Positions 13,667 to 27,702 are shown, counted from the stretch's first letter. The stretch is DNA of 64,000 nucleotides from Glandiceps talaboti (GCF_964340395.1 NC_135561.1:2659501-2723500), one strand, 5' to 3'. Notes: generated by a model from the sequence alone, not told the origin. Numbers and translations: made by a program.

Positions 13667-14222
13667 AGCAGTGAGGATTTGTTTATATGAAGCTAAGGGG
13701 TTGTAATCATTACTGCAGAGGTATTTAGTCAACGCGCTCACATGTCGTACGGCAGCTTTACACATGAGCTTGTGCTATTATCTGAACACTTAGTTGATGT
13801 GGGAGGGTGCCAACGTTTTACATGAACAGTATTATTTTTTGGGTTGCAGGTGACGGAAATGGTTTAAAGGTGTCCATGCAGCTGTCTAATAGTACGAGTC
13901 TGTAACTGCTGTCAACGTGGGAAAGCAGCTTCAGATGTCCTGTGAGAGAAGGGCGCTTGTCATTGTGTTATGCATTAATGCGTAGCTGTGACTTTGGACC
14001 GTTGAGTTTCTCCAAGCTTCGTTCGATTGGATGGAAGGACAAGTTTTCAACATAAGCTGCGTGATAAGGGCAAATACAAAACGTGTCTAGATAGATGACG
14101 TTGTTAAAAGGCCTCTTGTAAGCAGAAACAACGCAGTATAGATTTGTTTGTCGGGAGAAGACAGACGTATTGTATAGTCTATTTCTGCCACTTGCACAAC
14201 GTTACCTTTTTACTCACTACGA

Positions 14223-14300
14223 TATAAAGGATTGTTATACCAACGAGAAACAACTTTAAACCAATTCTGATAAACAGTGGCGTTAACAACTGACCACGTC
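14223..14300 (+). promoter_or_regulatory. Possible TATA-type core promoter and 5' leader of the channel gene
   Basis: A TATAAAGG sequence lies at 14223-14230, about 70 bases before the proposed start codon. If used, transcription would begin near 14250-14260 and the leader would be about 45 bases. Within this leader there is no ATG, and an in-frame stop precedes the start codon. TATAAA-like strings are common in AT-rich DNA, so this is a positional inference only. No transcript evidence is available. Confidence 0.25.
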
Positions 14301-14353
14301 ATGTATGGTTCACGATATTTTTTCTGTCTTTGGGTATTATCGGTCGTCTTGGG
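14301..14353 (+). CDS. Exon 1 of glycine-receptor-like Cys-loop channel subunit (signal peptide)
   Basis: This is the inferred first coding exon of the ligand-gated channel continued at 39833, 45717 and 63558. It encodes 17 residues plus two bases of codon 18: Met, a few polar residues including Arg5, then a run of hydrophobic residues (Phe7 to Leu17) that reads as a cleavable signal peptide ending in Val-Leu-Gly. The exon ends at a consensus donor, GTAAGT, at 14354. It stops in phase 2 (two bases, gg), and exon 2 begins with the single base needed to complete a Gly codon. An in-frame stop at 14271-14273 with no ATG in between supports this start. The exon is short, so the assignment rests on the signal-peptide character, the perfect donor and the phase match. 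A 5' untranslated exon further upstream, or a small in-phase exon within the 25.5 kb intron, cannot be excluded. Confidence 0.78.
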
Positions 14354-16112
14354 GTAAGTTCATTTTTATATTCTATTTGGCTGAATATTTTATTTGATAA
14401 TTGTTACATCCACATCTTTCACACAACTATGTCGTTCAACGTACAGCTACGATACTGTTTGAATGTTATAGCCTAGTATGATCTTAAAACCTATGTTCAG
14501 TGCTGTTACCCCGTACCATCTCTCTCTATTCCCTTGTAAAAGTATATTATTACTTTCACGGTCCATTTTATTTTCATTTATCTAAATATGAAATGGCTTG
14601 GAGCACACTTAGTTGTTGTATGAAGGAATAGGAGCGTTAAATGTATTGAACTATTGTAAATGTAGCAGTTTGTTTTTGGATTTTGTAACTGTTACGAAAT
14701 GTTGACGTGCAGCTTTTGTCCGAATAAGAGGAATACGTTGAAGTTAGAAACCAGAAACAATTTCCCATCATCGGATTACTCACGGATTACTCAAAATATA
14801 AATACGTGAATGCATAGCGTGGCTGAACAAATAATATTGTTCTAATGGATTTCGACCTTCGAACAAGAATTGAAGTGTTAAATAAATGGTTGGTTAGTCG
14901 TATATGTACATCCGTTCTGGAAAAGAGGCAGTAAGTGTGACGACAGGAGGGAAAATATAACAGTTTTATCCCAAAATGTACTTCACAATATTGAGTGACG
15001 TATTTACATTGCAAGTTATAAGTAAAAATATACCACATTGTATTTTTTCCTACTTTCAAGCAGAAATGCCGGAAATTTTAGAGAGCTTGCTATTCCAATT
15101 CACCACTAAATGCTACTTTCCTGCGCCATCCAACAACGTCTCTCAAGTAGACATTTTTTGAAAGAGGTGCTTCTTAATAATCAATCAACGTCAAATCTAA
15201 TTTCGAATATATCACATGTTGATGATAAAATGATATATATATATATATATAAGTGTGTAACAGTGACATAGAGTAATACTTCATTTCACAAGATTTCTGA
15301 AGAAATCATATTTCAGTACTGTGATTTTGAAGACATTAATTTCTTGACATAGATATAAACTTCTGATAAGACGCTTAAAAGAATTAATACCATTTGTATG
15401 CCAGTATTGCATTGACAATAAACTAGTGTAGAAGGTTTCTGTTCGAAGAATATTTCACAAATATCACGACCGACAAACATATATTCGAAATTGGGAAACA
15501 TAAAAGCCATGATTGTATAATGCGTACATGGAAAAAAATTCATTGGGCGTGTTATTTGCATAATTAATTAGTTATTACGTTTGATATTATATATGAATAA
15601 GGATCACGCGTTTTTTTATGCAACACATGTACAGTGGAAGCAATACACCATCATATTGCGATCTTGTGAAAGACGTTAACAAATGTTTGTTTTCATCTTC
15701 GAATTTATTTCAATCGTGATATTTTCTGACACACACACACACACACACATACATTGTTGTACTTGTACACACACACTGTGTACACTAAATGGTTGTATAT
15801 ATATTGCTTAACAAGACGGCCAAACTAACTATTCCTTACGGAGGTTTACTTCTATACTTGGCGATGGAATATTTACTTTCATGGCGACATTTTGAGACTA
15901 ATTCAGATTCATTGTTCAGCAGCATGCTATTTCCAGCATTGATTATACATAGTTTCACGGAGATTACAACGTTTCGTCTCATTTGTGTAAGCAGCCGCCC
16001 GGTTATGATATCCCACACAATATTATTTGGTTGGTTCCTTTCCTTCAAATTCCAAACTTGTTTGGATACCTGTGCTATACTGGAGTCTCTTAGTAAATGT
16101 GTGTTTGTGGTC

Positions 16113-16190
16113 TGTGTGTGTGCATGTGTATGTATGTATGTATGTATGTATGTATGTATGTATGTATGTATGTATGTATGCATGCGTGCG
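16113..16190. repeat. (TG)n-(TATG)n microsatellite
   Basis: TATG units from about 16129 to 16182, flanked by TG-rich sequence. Confidence 0.97.
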
Positions 16191-17340
16191 TGAGTGTAAG
16201 CGGGTTGTTTCGTGTTTCGCTACATCTAGCATATGTCAGCATGTGATATTAACATGATTTGGTATACTCTCTCAGGCCATTGCAATTGTTATTTTTTTGT
16301 GATTCAGAATTGTTATATCATGAAAAAATTACAGCTTTATGACCATATCGCATGGTCTTATTTGTAACCATTGATTTTCTAGACATCCATACAGAATATC
16401 GAAGGCATTTGTATGTTCAGAAACAGTACTATTTACAATGCAATGAATGTATAAAGAAGACGCCTTGTACAAGCCCAGCATAATTGTTTACTCACAGCAT
16501 TTATACAAAGAACCAGCTCGCATTGTGCCGACGAATATCCGCTTTTTTCAGAATCGTTATATTTTCTTAGGCGTGTTTTAGTTGACCGAGACACGCGTTT
16601 CCATTATGTATAGTACACACATCGTTGCCATGGTTTTATAGAAAACTAAAACTTCATGCAACACATTGGTGAATCGAGTAATCAATTTTGCCGTTGGCAA
16701 AATTTCCCATTCCAAGTAATTTGTTTTATGCAGTAATTTGATTGCATACTGCAAACTAAACACATGTCATCATCGGACGGGAAAAAGAGGAGCGGCATAA
16801 CTTCCGTGAATACTAAATTTAATCGATCGACAAGGGAACTTGTTTATTTGTTATCTATTCATTCCGTTCTGTTTTCCAAATTAAGTACAAGTTTAGACAT
16901 GTGACCTGTTTAATCAACACAGACTGATGTTTGTTCTACGTCAAATTACCCATCTCAGGATATTACATCGATTTAAAATACATCTGTTATTCACTAAACC
17001 CCGATTTAGAACTTCAAAGAGACCATTAGCAATTTCTCAAACTGGTGCAATAAATGTTTACTGAGAGTTGAATTATTCCAAATTCAGGAAATTTATGGAA
17101 ATGTATTTCGAAAGGAACACTTAGATCACGAACGCATGTAATTCCAACCTCGATTGCTCCTATATATAAGAGCCGGTAAAGTTGATACAGCATACGGAAC
17201 ACTATAATGTGTTTACCTTATGCTTTCTTTAAAAAATAAACTAATAGGTTTACTACATCAATTTTTTTAAAAGAACACTCTCTTTGTAAGTAAATAAATT
17301 TATACACACAGATTGAAAATAAATTCTGAATGTTAAAAAT

Positions 17341-17602
17341 CGGCTATTGTGGTGAATGAAGTTACATATACATTAAAAATCACTTTGCGCTAATCAGATA
17401 CCGAACGCCTAAAGTTGGTTGTAGGCGCAGAAAACATACATAGTGACCTGTGTCCATACGCGAGGTTTTGCCGGCTATTGTGGTGAATAAAGTTACAAAT
17501 ACATTAAAAATCACTTTGCGCTAATTAGATACCGAACGCCTAAAGTTGGTTGTAGGCGCAGAAAACATACATAGCGACCTATGTCCATACGCGAGTTTTT
17601 GC
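17341..17602. repeat. 131-bp tandem duplication, two copies
   Basis: Copies at 17341-17471 and 17472-17602 both begin CGGCTATTGTGGTGAAT and run to a GCGAG-T-rich end. They differ at only a handful of positions. Located in intron 1. Part of this duplication is read as a minus-strand frame (17511-17777), which I take to be chance. Confidence 0.95.
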
Positions 17603-19731
17603 CACCTTTAAATTTTGAAATCCCTATTGTCAGAATGTTTTTATTTGAAATTAAGCATGTAAACGCTTTTCTGTCAGTTGTTTGTGAATTTTTGACGGCA
17701 ATAGTCTGTGTACTGCAGTATACTAGCATTAAAATTAATATGTGAATATGTATAAACCGTGAACGAAAAAAGCACATCGAGCCCCGATTGCTGTTTCGTT
17801 CTAAGGTGTGGGCACGTACAAATATGAAGGGTGCATTTTAACGTGTAAGAAGCCCGATTGTTGAAACCTGTCAATTCCATAATGATAAAGGTTAAACATT
17901 AAATGGTTTAGGAAAACTTACAATCACTTTTAATAGATCACAATTATACGTTAGATTACTATATACAGTCTATCAGCACATTAACCGAAAGAATTGTTGA
18001 TAACTTTCGAAGTAAGCAATTCTGGCTTAGCAAATGCAGATATTCGAACGTAACTAAGGAATCTAACATTAAGTGTGTCTGCCTTCGGTGTTGTCCCAGG
18101 TACTGTACCACACTGTCATTAGTATTTCATATATACGGCATTTAAGTAATTGATGGAAGGTTAACAAAGAGATTGTGTAGGATGATTGCAAAGTTTGAAG
18201 CCCAAGACGAGATAAAGCTATTTCATGTAATACAATTGCCGCATTTACCTCATCATTCTAACTGGAAATTTGATAATGGTTTGCTGTGAACACTTCTAGA
18301 ATGCTTAAAGTGTTGTAGTAACGACGTCTAAAGATGTCTTCTCCTTGATTAATGTCTCTCAGAAAGAGACGATGATTATCGTTTGATTCATTTAATTAAA
18401 TGAAGCGAAATACATGCATGAAAGAGTTCGCTAAACCAATAACGAGCGCAAGAAAAGCCATCTTTGAAATAACAATGATATTGAGTACTGTGCATCACTA
18501 TTGGTGTATGTTATTGGTTTCCCTAAGATATAGAACATGGAAACCCCATTATTTGTCTTGAGCGTGTTTTTGTATTAAAGGAAAACGGTGTTCAGTGTTA
18601 TCGATATTTTAAGGAAACATCTCTCCAGTGCTTCTAGCTATGCAAATGATTCTGTATTCGGTACTTTATTCAATGGTTAGTAGTATTGCATCTAGACGCC
18701 ATGACATGAATTCAATATTTAATCGTTTCAGAAATATTAGTACACTGAGTGCAAAACAAAATCTACACAACTCGATATTCTCCGGATCTAAATTTCAAAT
18801 TAATGCTATAGCTGTATGGTTACAGAAACTAGACATTATTTTTGTTATTGACTTAACAAACAATATAAACAGTAGCGATGCCCAACTGCTGCATCTGTAT
18901 CATGTTAGCTAAATTATACGAGTCAATATTCCTCGACGCAATATTTCAAATTGACGCTATTTGGTTAAAGTTTTCAAAAATAAAACATATTCCTATCGAC
19001 TTGTTAATCAACAATATCAACACTAACGATGACCAAAAGCTGCATTAGTATATTGTTATCCAAGCGTCTTATATTATAACTTGAAGTTTAAGTTGTGTGT
19101 TTATTTATAAATTTTGGGTTTCATACATACAATAACCTCTGCCCGAACAAATCGCAAAAGCATGACACTCTGAGTTACAACATTTAACTTCTTATTTCCC
19201 CACTTTAAGTCTTAGCTAAGTCGCGACAAATATTGCATTGAACAATGTTCTCCCAAGTGAGATTGATTTTTTTTTATAGATTTCATACGAGGATAAACAA
19301 ACTCTATGGACAAAATAAATGTACGTAACATTAGAATAAATGGACACAGGGAGATAATATAATATGTTATTATAAGATAGGAAACCAAGCCAACAATTCA
19401 CTCAGCGGTGTTTCAATAATAACGCTGTTTAGAACATGTAGGAATCTCAAAAACCAAAATACATGGCAATCACCCCAGCCGTTACCAATCCGTATTAATA
19501 GACCATCAATCATTTTGAATAGAATTTTATCTAAAGAAGATCGTCTTTAGAATCGTCAACGACATCGTTCATCGATTTGAATAATGGTGAATGGAGATTG
19601 ATGTTCCGACATTTTTGTCAGAAAAGGTGGTACATGGATAACATGTAGTATGTGCTAGATGTGACTAGCAAAGAGATCGTGACCGTGCTGAACAAAGGAA
19701 TAAAACACCTGTCTTGCGGCATTGTCATTTA

Positions 19732-19783
19732 AAACTCAACTCAACTCAACTCAACATAAAAACTCTTTATCTTCGTCTTTTAT

Positions 19784-19834
<51 letters not shown>

Positions 19835-20109
19835 GTCTCTCTGTCTGTCTGTCTCCCTGTCTGTGTATGTATGTATGTATGTATGTATGTATGTATGTAT
19901 GTATGTATGTATGTATGTATGTATATCTGTCTGTCTCTCCAGTTGCCTACCTATTTGTCTTTGTGTATGTACATATGTCCGTATATCTCCCCCTTCATCT
20001 CTTTCGCTCTCCCTCCCATCATCTTCTCTACCGCGTCCCCCCTCCTTGCTGTCTGCCCATTTGCTCGTCCGTTCGCCTGTGTGTATGTGTTGGCCATTCA
20101 GTCAGCCTC

Positions 20110-20182
<73 letters not shown>

Positions 20183-20215
20183 CTGTCTGTCTCGTCCGTC
20201 TGTCTGTCTCTCTCT
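19732..20215. repeat. CTGT and TGTA tetranucleotide arrays
   Basis: A short (ACTCA)n stretch is followed by CTGT units from 19785, TGTA units to about 19925, a pyrimidine-rich spacer, then a second pure CTGT array from about 20110 to 20213. The long frames here (up to 212 codons) consist of Leu-Ser-Val-Cys and Met-Tyr-Val-Cys repeats and are not genes. Confidence 0.97.
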
Positions 20216-20749
20216 TTCATCTGTATCTCTCCTATCCCTGTATGTTTCTTTTGTATTGAGTGTGTTTGATAGTTTAGGGGTTATTCTTCATGAATTCGAA
20301 ATTAGATCGATCAAAATAAGACGTAAATACTTATGCGATGTGCATATGCCATTTAAATGAGAGTCTATGTCTGATATTTATGCAAATTATGGTTATTGTG
20401 AATTTGGCTCAAGCTTTAATGGTCATTACGAAAGAAATATTCCTTAGAATGTTACAATCAAATGCTTCATCACCAAATTCGATTTTAATATACTAACGTT
20501 GGTAAAAAAGACGCAACAGTAAATATCCAAAGGGAAAATTGCTCCTGAATTTGTGGAATGGGTTTCTAGATGTATAAATATACATCTAGGGGTAGAAGCT
20601 GTCAAAGAGGAGAAGTAAAGTTAACATGTCAGCAATACCTCACTTATAGCAATTACTTAATAAATTGAGCTTTGAGTAAATATTATTCTTTAGATATATA
20701 ATTATATCTTTAATTTACAAACGCTCTGAAATCCGTGATCTTGACAATG

Positions 20750-21055
20750 TGATCTGCTCCAGCCCTATATTCCAATTCGTAAACTCCGTTCATCCACCAA
20801 GAAACTTTTAACATCTACGTACAACCTACAAAACCATCACATATGGTGGCCGTGCATTTTCATATGCTGCGCCTAAACTATGGAACGTACTACCACTCGA
20901 CATCAGAGAATCTCCAAACTTGGAAACTTTCAAAAGAAAACTGAAAACGCACTTATTCTCCAAAGCATACAGTGTGGTTTAGCCATTGAGCGTCATAGAG
21001 CAAAACAATGTTTTTGGATTTTGGCGCTATATAAACTTTGCAGATTGATTGATTG
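20750..21055 (+). mobile_element. 3' end of a CR1/L2-like LINE
   Basis: The coding remnant ends at a TAG at 20980-20982. It reads TYGGRAFSYAAPKLWNVLPL followed by DIRESPNLETFKRKLKTHLF, the typical C-terminus of CR1/L2-group LINE reverse transcriptase ORFs. A preceding piece, PIRKLRSSTKKLL, lies in another frame, so at least one frameshift is present. The 3' tail has GGCGCTATATAAACTTTG and ends in ATTG units (21043-21055), a simple-repeat tail of the kind used by these LINEs. It is truncated and inactive. Confidence 0.87.
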
Positions 21056-22283
21056 ACTGGGAATGTGTTAGAGGAAGACCATGCGTAAACCTTAACCACA
21101 AAGACATAGTACACATTCTTACACACAGGTAAACATATATCAGCTACGATAACAAATTTGCGAACTACGAATAAGCGGAGGGGAAATTATTTTGTTATAA
21201 AACAAAATCATGTTAATAATTCCCTACAATATATTGGGCTAAACTCTCAATTCTATTTGTGATATGCTTTGTGGCGAAAGATACCGAATAATGTCCAGGA
21301 TTGCAAATGTTTGTTGGAACATTTAGAAGTTCAAATACGAGGATTTTTATGATGAATATTAATATACCAGTTGGAATAGATACTTTAAAAGCTGTAGTCA
21401 ATTAAGATTTCTTTTTCGAAATGTTAGAGAAAGTTATAGCAAATTATGTTCCCTAAATGTATAACTGTGTTGTACTAGGGGATTATACTTGAAAACTTGA
21501 AATTTCAAGAAAGTATGGAAAGGTACATTTATGACAAGTATTATTGCGATTATGTTAAACAAATGACCAATGAATCAAAGTGACACTAAACACACATAAA
21601 TATATTTAATCTACACTTCCATGCATATGACTGTATAAAGTAATAGTTAGGTATTTTCAATCGGTGTGTTGTTCAGAGCTATTTTAAGAATTGCTTCTTG
21701 ATGAAAACGTTTTTCTAATTATAACGTAACGACAAAAATGATAGAAAATATGAAATAAAATTAATAGATAAAGCAATATCATAAAAATCCCTAGGAGAAA
21801 ACCGCCAGACCAGACGGTTTCACAGGTAATTAAGATTTGATACATATGATGTATAGAAACCAGTAAGTTTTCTCTCCTAATCAATTACTATCATATTCGC
21901 ATTTTTAAGATGCATTTTTGTTATGCATGTAGGTAATTGCAATTACTCATAGATGGTTGACTGACTTGTAGTTCATTCTTCAACTTACGAAATAAACTAG
22001 TGTGAATACCCGTATATCTCCTTTATTCAATACACTATAATCTTCCTATCTTTTATGGTAATACAAATTTTGGAGTAGAACTTGTTGCTAAAATTGACAA
22101 GTTTGTTGTAAACGTTTGACATGCGATTATTATTCAGATATGCATCAACATCAAACAAACATTTTATATATTGAATAATGATTGCAACAAATATACGTGC
22201 ATTGAAATCAATTATATTAAACCATAAAATAACAGGATAGAAGTAACACACCCTCCTAACGACAAAGAACTTTCCAATTGGTG

Positions 22284-22324
22284 GTATGTATGTATGTATG
22301 TATGTATGTATGTATGTATGTATG

Positions 22325-22356
<32 letters not shown>

Positions 22357-22360
22357 TGTG
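22284..22360. repeat. (GTAT)n microsatellite
   Basis: GTAT units with one interruption, immediately left of the MITE at 22361. Confidence 0.97.
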
Positions 22361-22752
22361 TTACACCTAATCTGTGAAATTGCCCAATTCATGAAATGGG
22401 TAGGTAACTTTGCCCAGTTCATGAAATAGTTAATCGTGTTGTCCAGTACATGAAATGAGCATCTTTTATAGGACACACACAAAAAATAAATATCAATAAA
22501 ACAACTTTATTATCATGTATTTCCAAACTCACCATTTCACAATTCATATTTTATTATGATTCAGAGTATAGCTTGTGTTTTAATAGAGTTCGAAAATCAA
22601 CACCCCAGTCCAAAATTCTTACCCCAAAATTTAATTTTGCCCTTTTAGATCGTAATCTATACACTCATTTGCATAAGATTCACCATTCCATGAACTGGGC
22701 AAAATTACATGGCATATTTCATGAATTGGGCAATTTCACAGATTGGGTGTAA
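22361..22752 (+). mobile_element. MITE-like element with terminal inverted repeats, copy 1 (392 bp)
   Basis: The left end TTACACCTAATCTGTGAAAT is answered at the right end by its near-perfect reverse complement, ending GATTGGGTGTAA. The terminal inverted repeat is about 38 bp. Just inside the left end, the unit GCCCA-A/G-TTCATGAAAT recurs about three times, and inverted versions lie at the right end; such subterminal repeats often bind transposase. There is no ORF. A second copy is at 29901-30322. The flanks are alternating AT/GT repeats, so TA is a plausible target, but the duplication cannot be separated from the repeat. Confidence 0.88.
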
Positions 22753-22788
22753 CATATACATGTATGTGCGTGTGTATTTAAGTGTGTG

Positions 22789-22844
22789 TATGTATGTATG
22801 TATGTATGTATGTATGTATGTATGTATACATTGTATGTATGTAT
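22789..22844. repeat. (TATG)n microsatellite
   Basis: TATG units shortly after the MITE, with one interruption near 22828. Confidence 0.95.
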
Positions 22845-24207
22845 TAATACATTTATGACAAGCTGAAGTTAGAACGAGTATCAGTTGAATCTACTCAAAA
22901 TAAACATCTACACCATGATATTTTATCCAGACTACTTACCCAGTATATTGGCTTAAAGGTTGTGTGCATGAATTTGCCAATGTGTCACATTATGCAAATG
23001 TTACTTATGGGTAAATGTTTCAAATTAATTATTACTTATTTATTGGATAAAACAACAAACATTTATACTTACTCATAGCCAATGTATGGGTCTCTGTTAT
23101 CTCAAATGACTGTCATGTCGGCTTCGTTGCATAAACTAGACTCTGGAACGAACCAATTATATTCCCATGAGTATTGACATTAAAGCTGCAACTAACCATA
23201 TGCTTCAATAACAAATGTCGCAGTTAGGTGCTGCAGATCATTAGAGATGTTGCTATTGTATTATTATACTTGCCAAAGATGAACAGCACAAAGTAGTCGG
23301 ATATTGGTCTTTCGTGTTGACAGAAATGTATTGCCATGAAACATATCATATTGGAAACATTATAGATATTTGAACATTTTTTTCATTTATACCTATAAAT
23401 AACCAATGTGACATATACATGTCACTAGGGAAGAGTAAGTTGTGTAAGCACAGAGGTGCTCTAATACAGCTTATGGGGTTTATACGGGGGATCGCTAACC
23501 CTTATACCTTCAAGACTTGGCATATCATCAATTATTCACTTGAAACAACGCTGTAGTGACGTCGAGTGCTACTATCGTAAAGATTACTTTTCACTTTGTA
23601 TAATATTAGTGATTTAAGATTAGTATGAAGACAGACGTTGAAGGAACATGGTTCATTAACAATAGATTGTGGGGATGTCTCATATCCTAATCCGATATCT
23701 CGCTGGAGACATGAGACTTCATCTTCTCCCTATATCTTGTCCTCGTTTTTCTTATTGTAATTGCGAGTAACAACGTATTCAAGTAGTAATTCATCAAAAC
23801 AGTATCATTGAATCTAAAGAGTCAAATGAATGTAGAGGAAACGCTTTGAATAAGCACAACCATTTTTCGCTGTAAGCGTTATTTCTACTGCGGTGCTATT
23901 TCCTTTCTTAATGAATTTTCCTTTTGTGTGTAAAGATCTCATTTCCAGTACGTTAGGATGTTAGCATTTGGAAGAAATGATAACATCAGTTTCTTCTATA
24001 AGTACCTATTCTCTTGCGTAACAGCTTTTACGACACAACCCCCCACCCCCAGTGCACTTCAAAAGATGCGTCTTTAATATATGAGTACATCTTTGTTTTC
24101 ATGACTTCTATCGTCATGAGAGGTTAGAAACACAATGATAGAAATGCAGAAGATAACATGCAGACACATAGATATAGAGCCAGGCAGACACACATATACA
24201 CACCTAC

Positions 24208-24208
<1 letters not shown>

Positions 24209-24304
<96 letters not shown>

Positions 24305-24409
24305 CATACATACATACATACATACATACACACATACACATACATACATACATACATACATACATACATACATACATACATACATACGTACGTACGTACA
24401 CACACACCC

Positions 24410-24442
<33 letters not shown>

Positions 24443-24460
24443 CATACATACATACACACA

Positions 24461-24494
<34 letters not shown>

Positions 24495-24539
24495 CATACT
24501 ACATACATACACACATACATACATACACACATGCACACA

Positions 24540-24570
<31 letters not shown>

Positions 24571-24711
24571 CATACATACATACATACATACATACATACA
24601 TACATACATACATACATACATACATACATACATGCATGCATGCATGCATGCATGCATGCATGCATACATACATACATACATACATACATACATACATACA
24701 TACATACATAC
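24209..24711. repeat. 500-bp compound array: (GATA)n then (CATA)n with CGTA and CATG blocks
   Basis: GATA units to about 24303 pass into CATA units that continue to 24711, interrupted by blocks of CGTA (24388-24399), CACA and CATG (24632-24664). Every ORF in this interval, up to 211 codons on the minus strand, is a repeat translation. Confidence 0.98.
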
Positions 24712-26485
24712 GTGTTTAATGACACAGATAATATGAACGTACAAAGTTAATAAAGACGGATATATATATAATTATAATGTGTTGTTTTCGTTAATCTTAC
24801 ATGAAACCTTAATGTCTGATATAAAACACATTCCTTATAAATACACTCCTTAAAATAGAAATTTAAACAAGGGTCATCACACAAACTATTTTAATAGTAT
24901 AGACAATAACAACATTTTGAACAGCTAAGATAACTTCTAATCTTCGTTAACATCACAGAATTTTCAAATGTAGATGTTGAAATTTGGATCATTGCATTGT
25001 ATGAATCTTACTGAAATGTGGCGTGCAATAGACACGCATGTAAGATCATTATATGACATCCTGTTATCTCAAAAAAAGTAATATTCCACTATTTTGGTGA
25101 TACTATTTGCATCGTCATCATTTATATATACTGGTATACAATCCATATTAAAATTTCTATGGTTGACAAGTAATGGCCTTTTTAACGAATATGTTATCTA
25201 GTTTAATCCGCAAATGCAAGTAGTGGAACTAAGCCAACCGTAATTAGGGCCACAAAAAGTATTTTTCATCAGTTTTCTTTTAATACCCAAAACATGTTCA
25301 GGTTACAATAATAGGCTGGTTACTTTGACTACAGTCTGGCCCTGTCTGCTAACAACGATGTGGACACTTGGAAATGAGTAATCGAATACAAATGAATTAT
25401 TATGATCGGATAAACCCAATATTTTGGGGTGCTGGTTTCAACGCAATGGAAGATCTAACATCGCTTACCTTACATCATGTATTTCTTCCTAATTGAGGTT
25501 GTAAAGTTTACTCATCTAATCACGCAGGGTTAACTAAGTATGCTAAGTGACAAAATGCACAAGATGTTGAATAAAAAAATCCATATAAAAGGAAACCCTT
25601 GGAATATAATCATTCTTTTTGGATACATATTCCATGGAAGAAGTAGAAACATATTAACTTATTCACGTACAAATATGTAATCATATAAATATGTAATTAG
25701 TGGGAGCATACTGTGAGTGCTTACGTGATGTTAACCTTAGTAAAACTTTACCAAGTGACCTAGTTCCATTAACACGGCATAAAACTACTCAGATGGGAAG
25801 AGAATTAACACAAGTATTATCACTTAGTGACTTATTTCTATTTGTGAAACGTAAACTGAACTGAACTTGGTAATAATCTTATTAAGATATTATATGCGAC
25901 GTGGTAGTTGTAGAAATCCTATCAAACTCGTGTATTCAGTGATATCACAAAGAGCATAATTTCCTACTAAATGTCATTCTTCAATTTAGTTCAACACAAG
26001 ATATTGTCACAACTAGAAACGGTACCTTCAAATGTGAAAATGACTTTAAAATACCACAACTGAAGACACTTACGTCAACAGCTGTAAAAAGTATAGATCA
26101 CAATAATATTTTTGACAATATTTTAAGTAAACAGCCGATATTGCAATCACAAATATCTCCTATCAGCTTGATACTGACGACGAGTATACGTTATTGCCGT
26201 CTGTAAAATACATTTTATGATGCATTGCCCATAATCAGCCCTGCGTGTTCCATTTGCTTTTTCGATATTCGATATGACATTACTGAACTTTGCTAGAACA
26301 CGTTACACAGGATCTGGCCAGGAAACAACATCTACCACACTGTTGTTATAATATAGAAACAAGCTATTTTTTTCTTTGTTCGTGTATTTGACAAAAATCG
26401 TTTAACACGACGTATGTTTTAAGTTATAAAGATATCGTTGGATGACAGTAAACACGGTACAAAATAACAGATGGGTACGGTATAG

Positions 26486-26625
26486 TTAAGGCATAAAATA
26501 ATGTTTGGTTCCGGTTACCCGACAATACCTACTTTTTCACTGCCGGCCCTAAAATGTTGTCTACATATTCGAGAAAAAAAAAATGATCGCGAAAATTGTG
26601 AAGTCTCGCTAGAAATAGTCGTTAC
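26486..26625 (+). repeat. Dispersed repeat, copy 1 (inverted relative to 62929-63089)
   Basis: About 140 bp that matches the reverse complement of 62929-63089. Shared blocks are GTTTGGTTCC-GTTACCCGAC, TTTTTCAC.GCCG.CCCTAAA, CATATTCG and GTGAAGTCTCGC-AGAAATAGT. Diverged with indels. No coding capacity. Confidence 0.8.
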
Positions 26626-27640
26626 GGAAACTCAAAAACCAATATAAAACTGTTCTTCCAATTTGTAATGGCTTACATGTACATCTGATGGGACGAAAAC
26701 AAAAAAAAACACACAAAAAAAACAAAATCTACCTACCTAACCTATTCTAAAATTGAACCACGTATTTTTTTTTTTATCTCAGGTATAATTGTATAATTGA
26801 TCATCCCGTTATACACTAAGAAACTCATATACTACGTATATTACATGTCAACAGCTCCGTTGATCAGTGTCATGTTACTGATGTGCCAACATCCAACACA
26901 CTCAATACTCAAGGGTACACACGGACACAGTCGCAAATACAAACACCAACACTTAAATCTCGTGTGACTACACAATCTCGCATGATTGTGTAACATAGTT
27001 TTAATCAGAGTCACGACTAGGTTCTTCTGTATAGAAGTGTGATATAGATTATTCATGATATGAGAACTTATTAACGTATTCTAGAAAGCATAAAGAGGTT
27101 TGTCTTCTTATTATTTGTCAACTGATTCAAAAGGTCAACTGACTCATGTCAAATGTCGTCTACGGATTGATACAACGATAATTCATAACACACGCTTTTG
27201 TCGTTCCTCCCAATCTTAACCAGAGAAGTAGCATCGGATAATTCTCGTCTAGACTATCCATTGTCGCAATATCGTTCTATAAAGGTCAGATGTTAATTCT
27301 CAAATGTTAATACTATAGAGGTGAAAGTTTCTGATTGGTCCTTTTACTTGTCAATTAAGTACACAATTAGCATAATTACTGGTGTTCAATTGGCACCGGT
27401 AAAAGCAGAAGGACCCAGTCGTGACGCTGGTTAAAATGATGTTACGAGATTTCGCGCGAGATTTCAGTCATTTTATGCGCAAAAAAATAAAAAGTTCACA
27501 GAATAAATAAATCAATCATAATCTCGACTTTACCAGCCTAATGAAAAGTAATCAGTAGTATGCGGCAATGGAATAGAAATCTATAAATATTTGCTTAAAC
27601 AATCTATTTATAAAACATGGCAGCACAAAATGCAATTTCA

Positions 27641-27702
27641 GTGCGTGTGTGTGTGTGTGTCTGTGTGTGCGCGCGCATTGGTGTGTGTGTGTGTGTGTGT
27701 GT
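27641..27702. repeat. (GT)n microsatellite with a (GC)n core
   Basis: GT units on both sides of a GCGCGCGC stretch. A short poly-C tract lies at about 27752-27760. Confidence 0.95.

Noticed and set aside
19714-20360. Frames of 132-212 codons with Leu-Ser-Val-Cys and Met-Tyr-Val-Cys repeats
   Set aside because: They are translations of CTGT and TGTA microsatellites that stay open in all three frames because the repeat lacks stops.
22284-22844. Possible CRISPR-like array of regularly spaced repeats
   Set aside because: The repeats are eukaryotic tetranucleotide microsatellites and MITE subterminal units without unique spacers.
24074-24744. Long minus-strand frames over 24.1-24.7 kb
   Set aside because: Pure translation of GATA/CATA arrays in several frames; no unique protein sequence.
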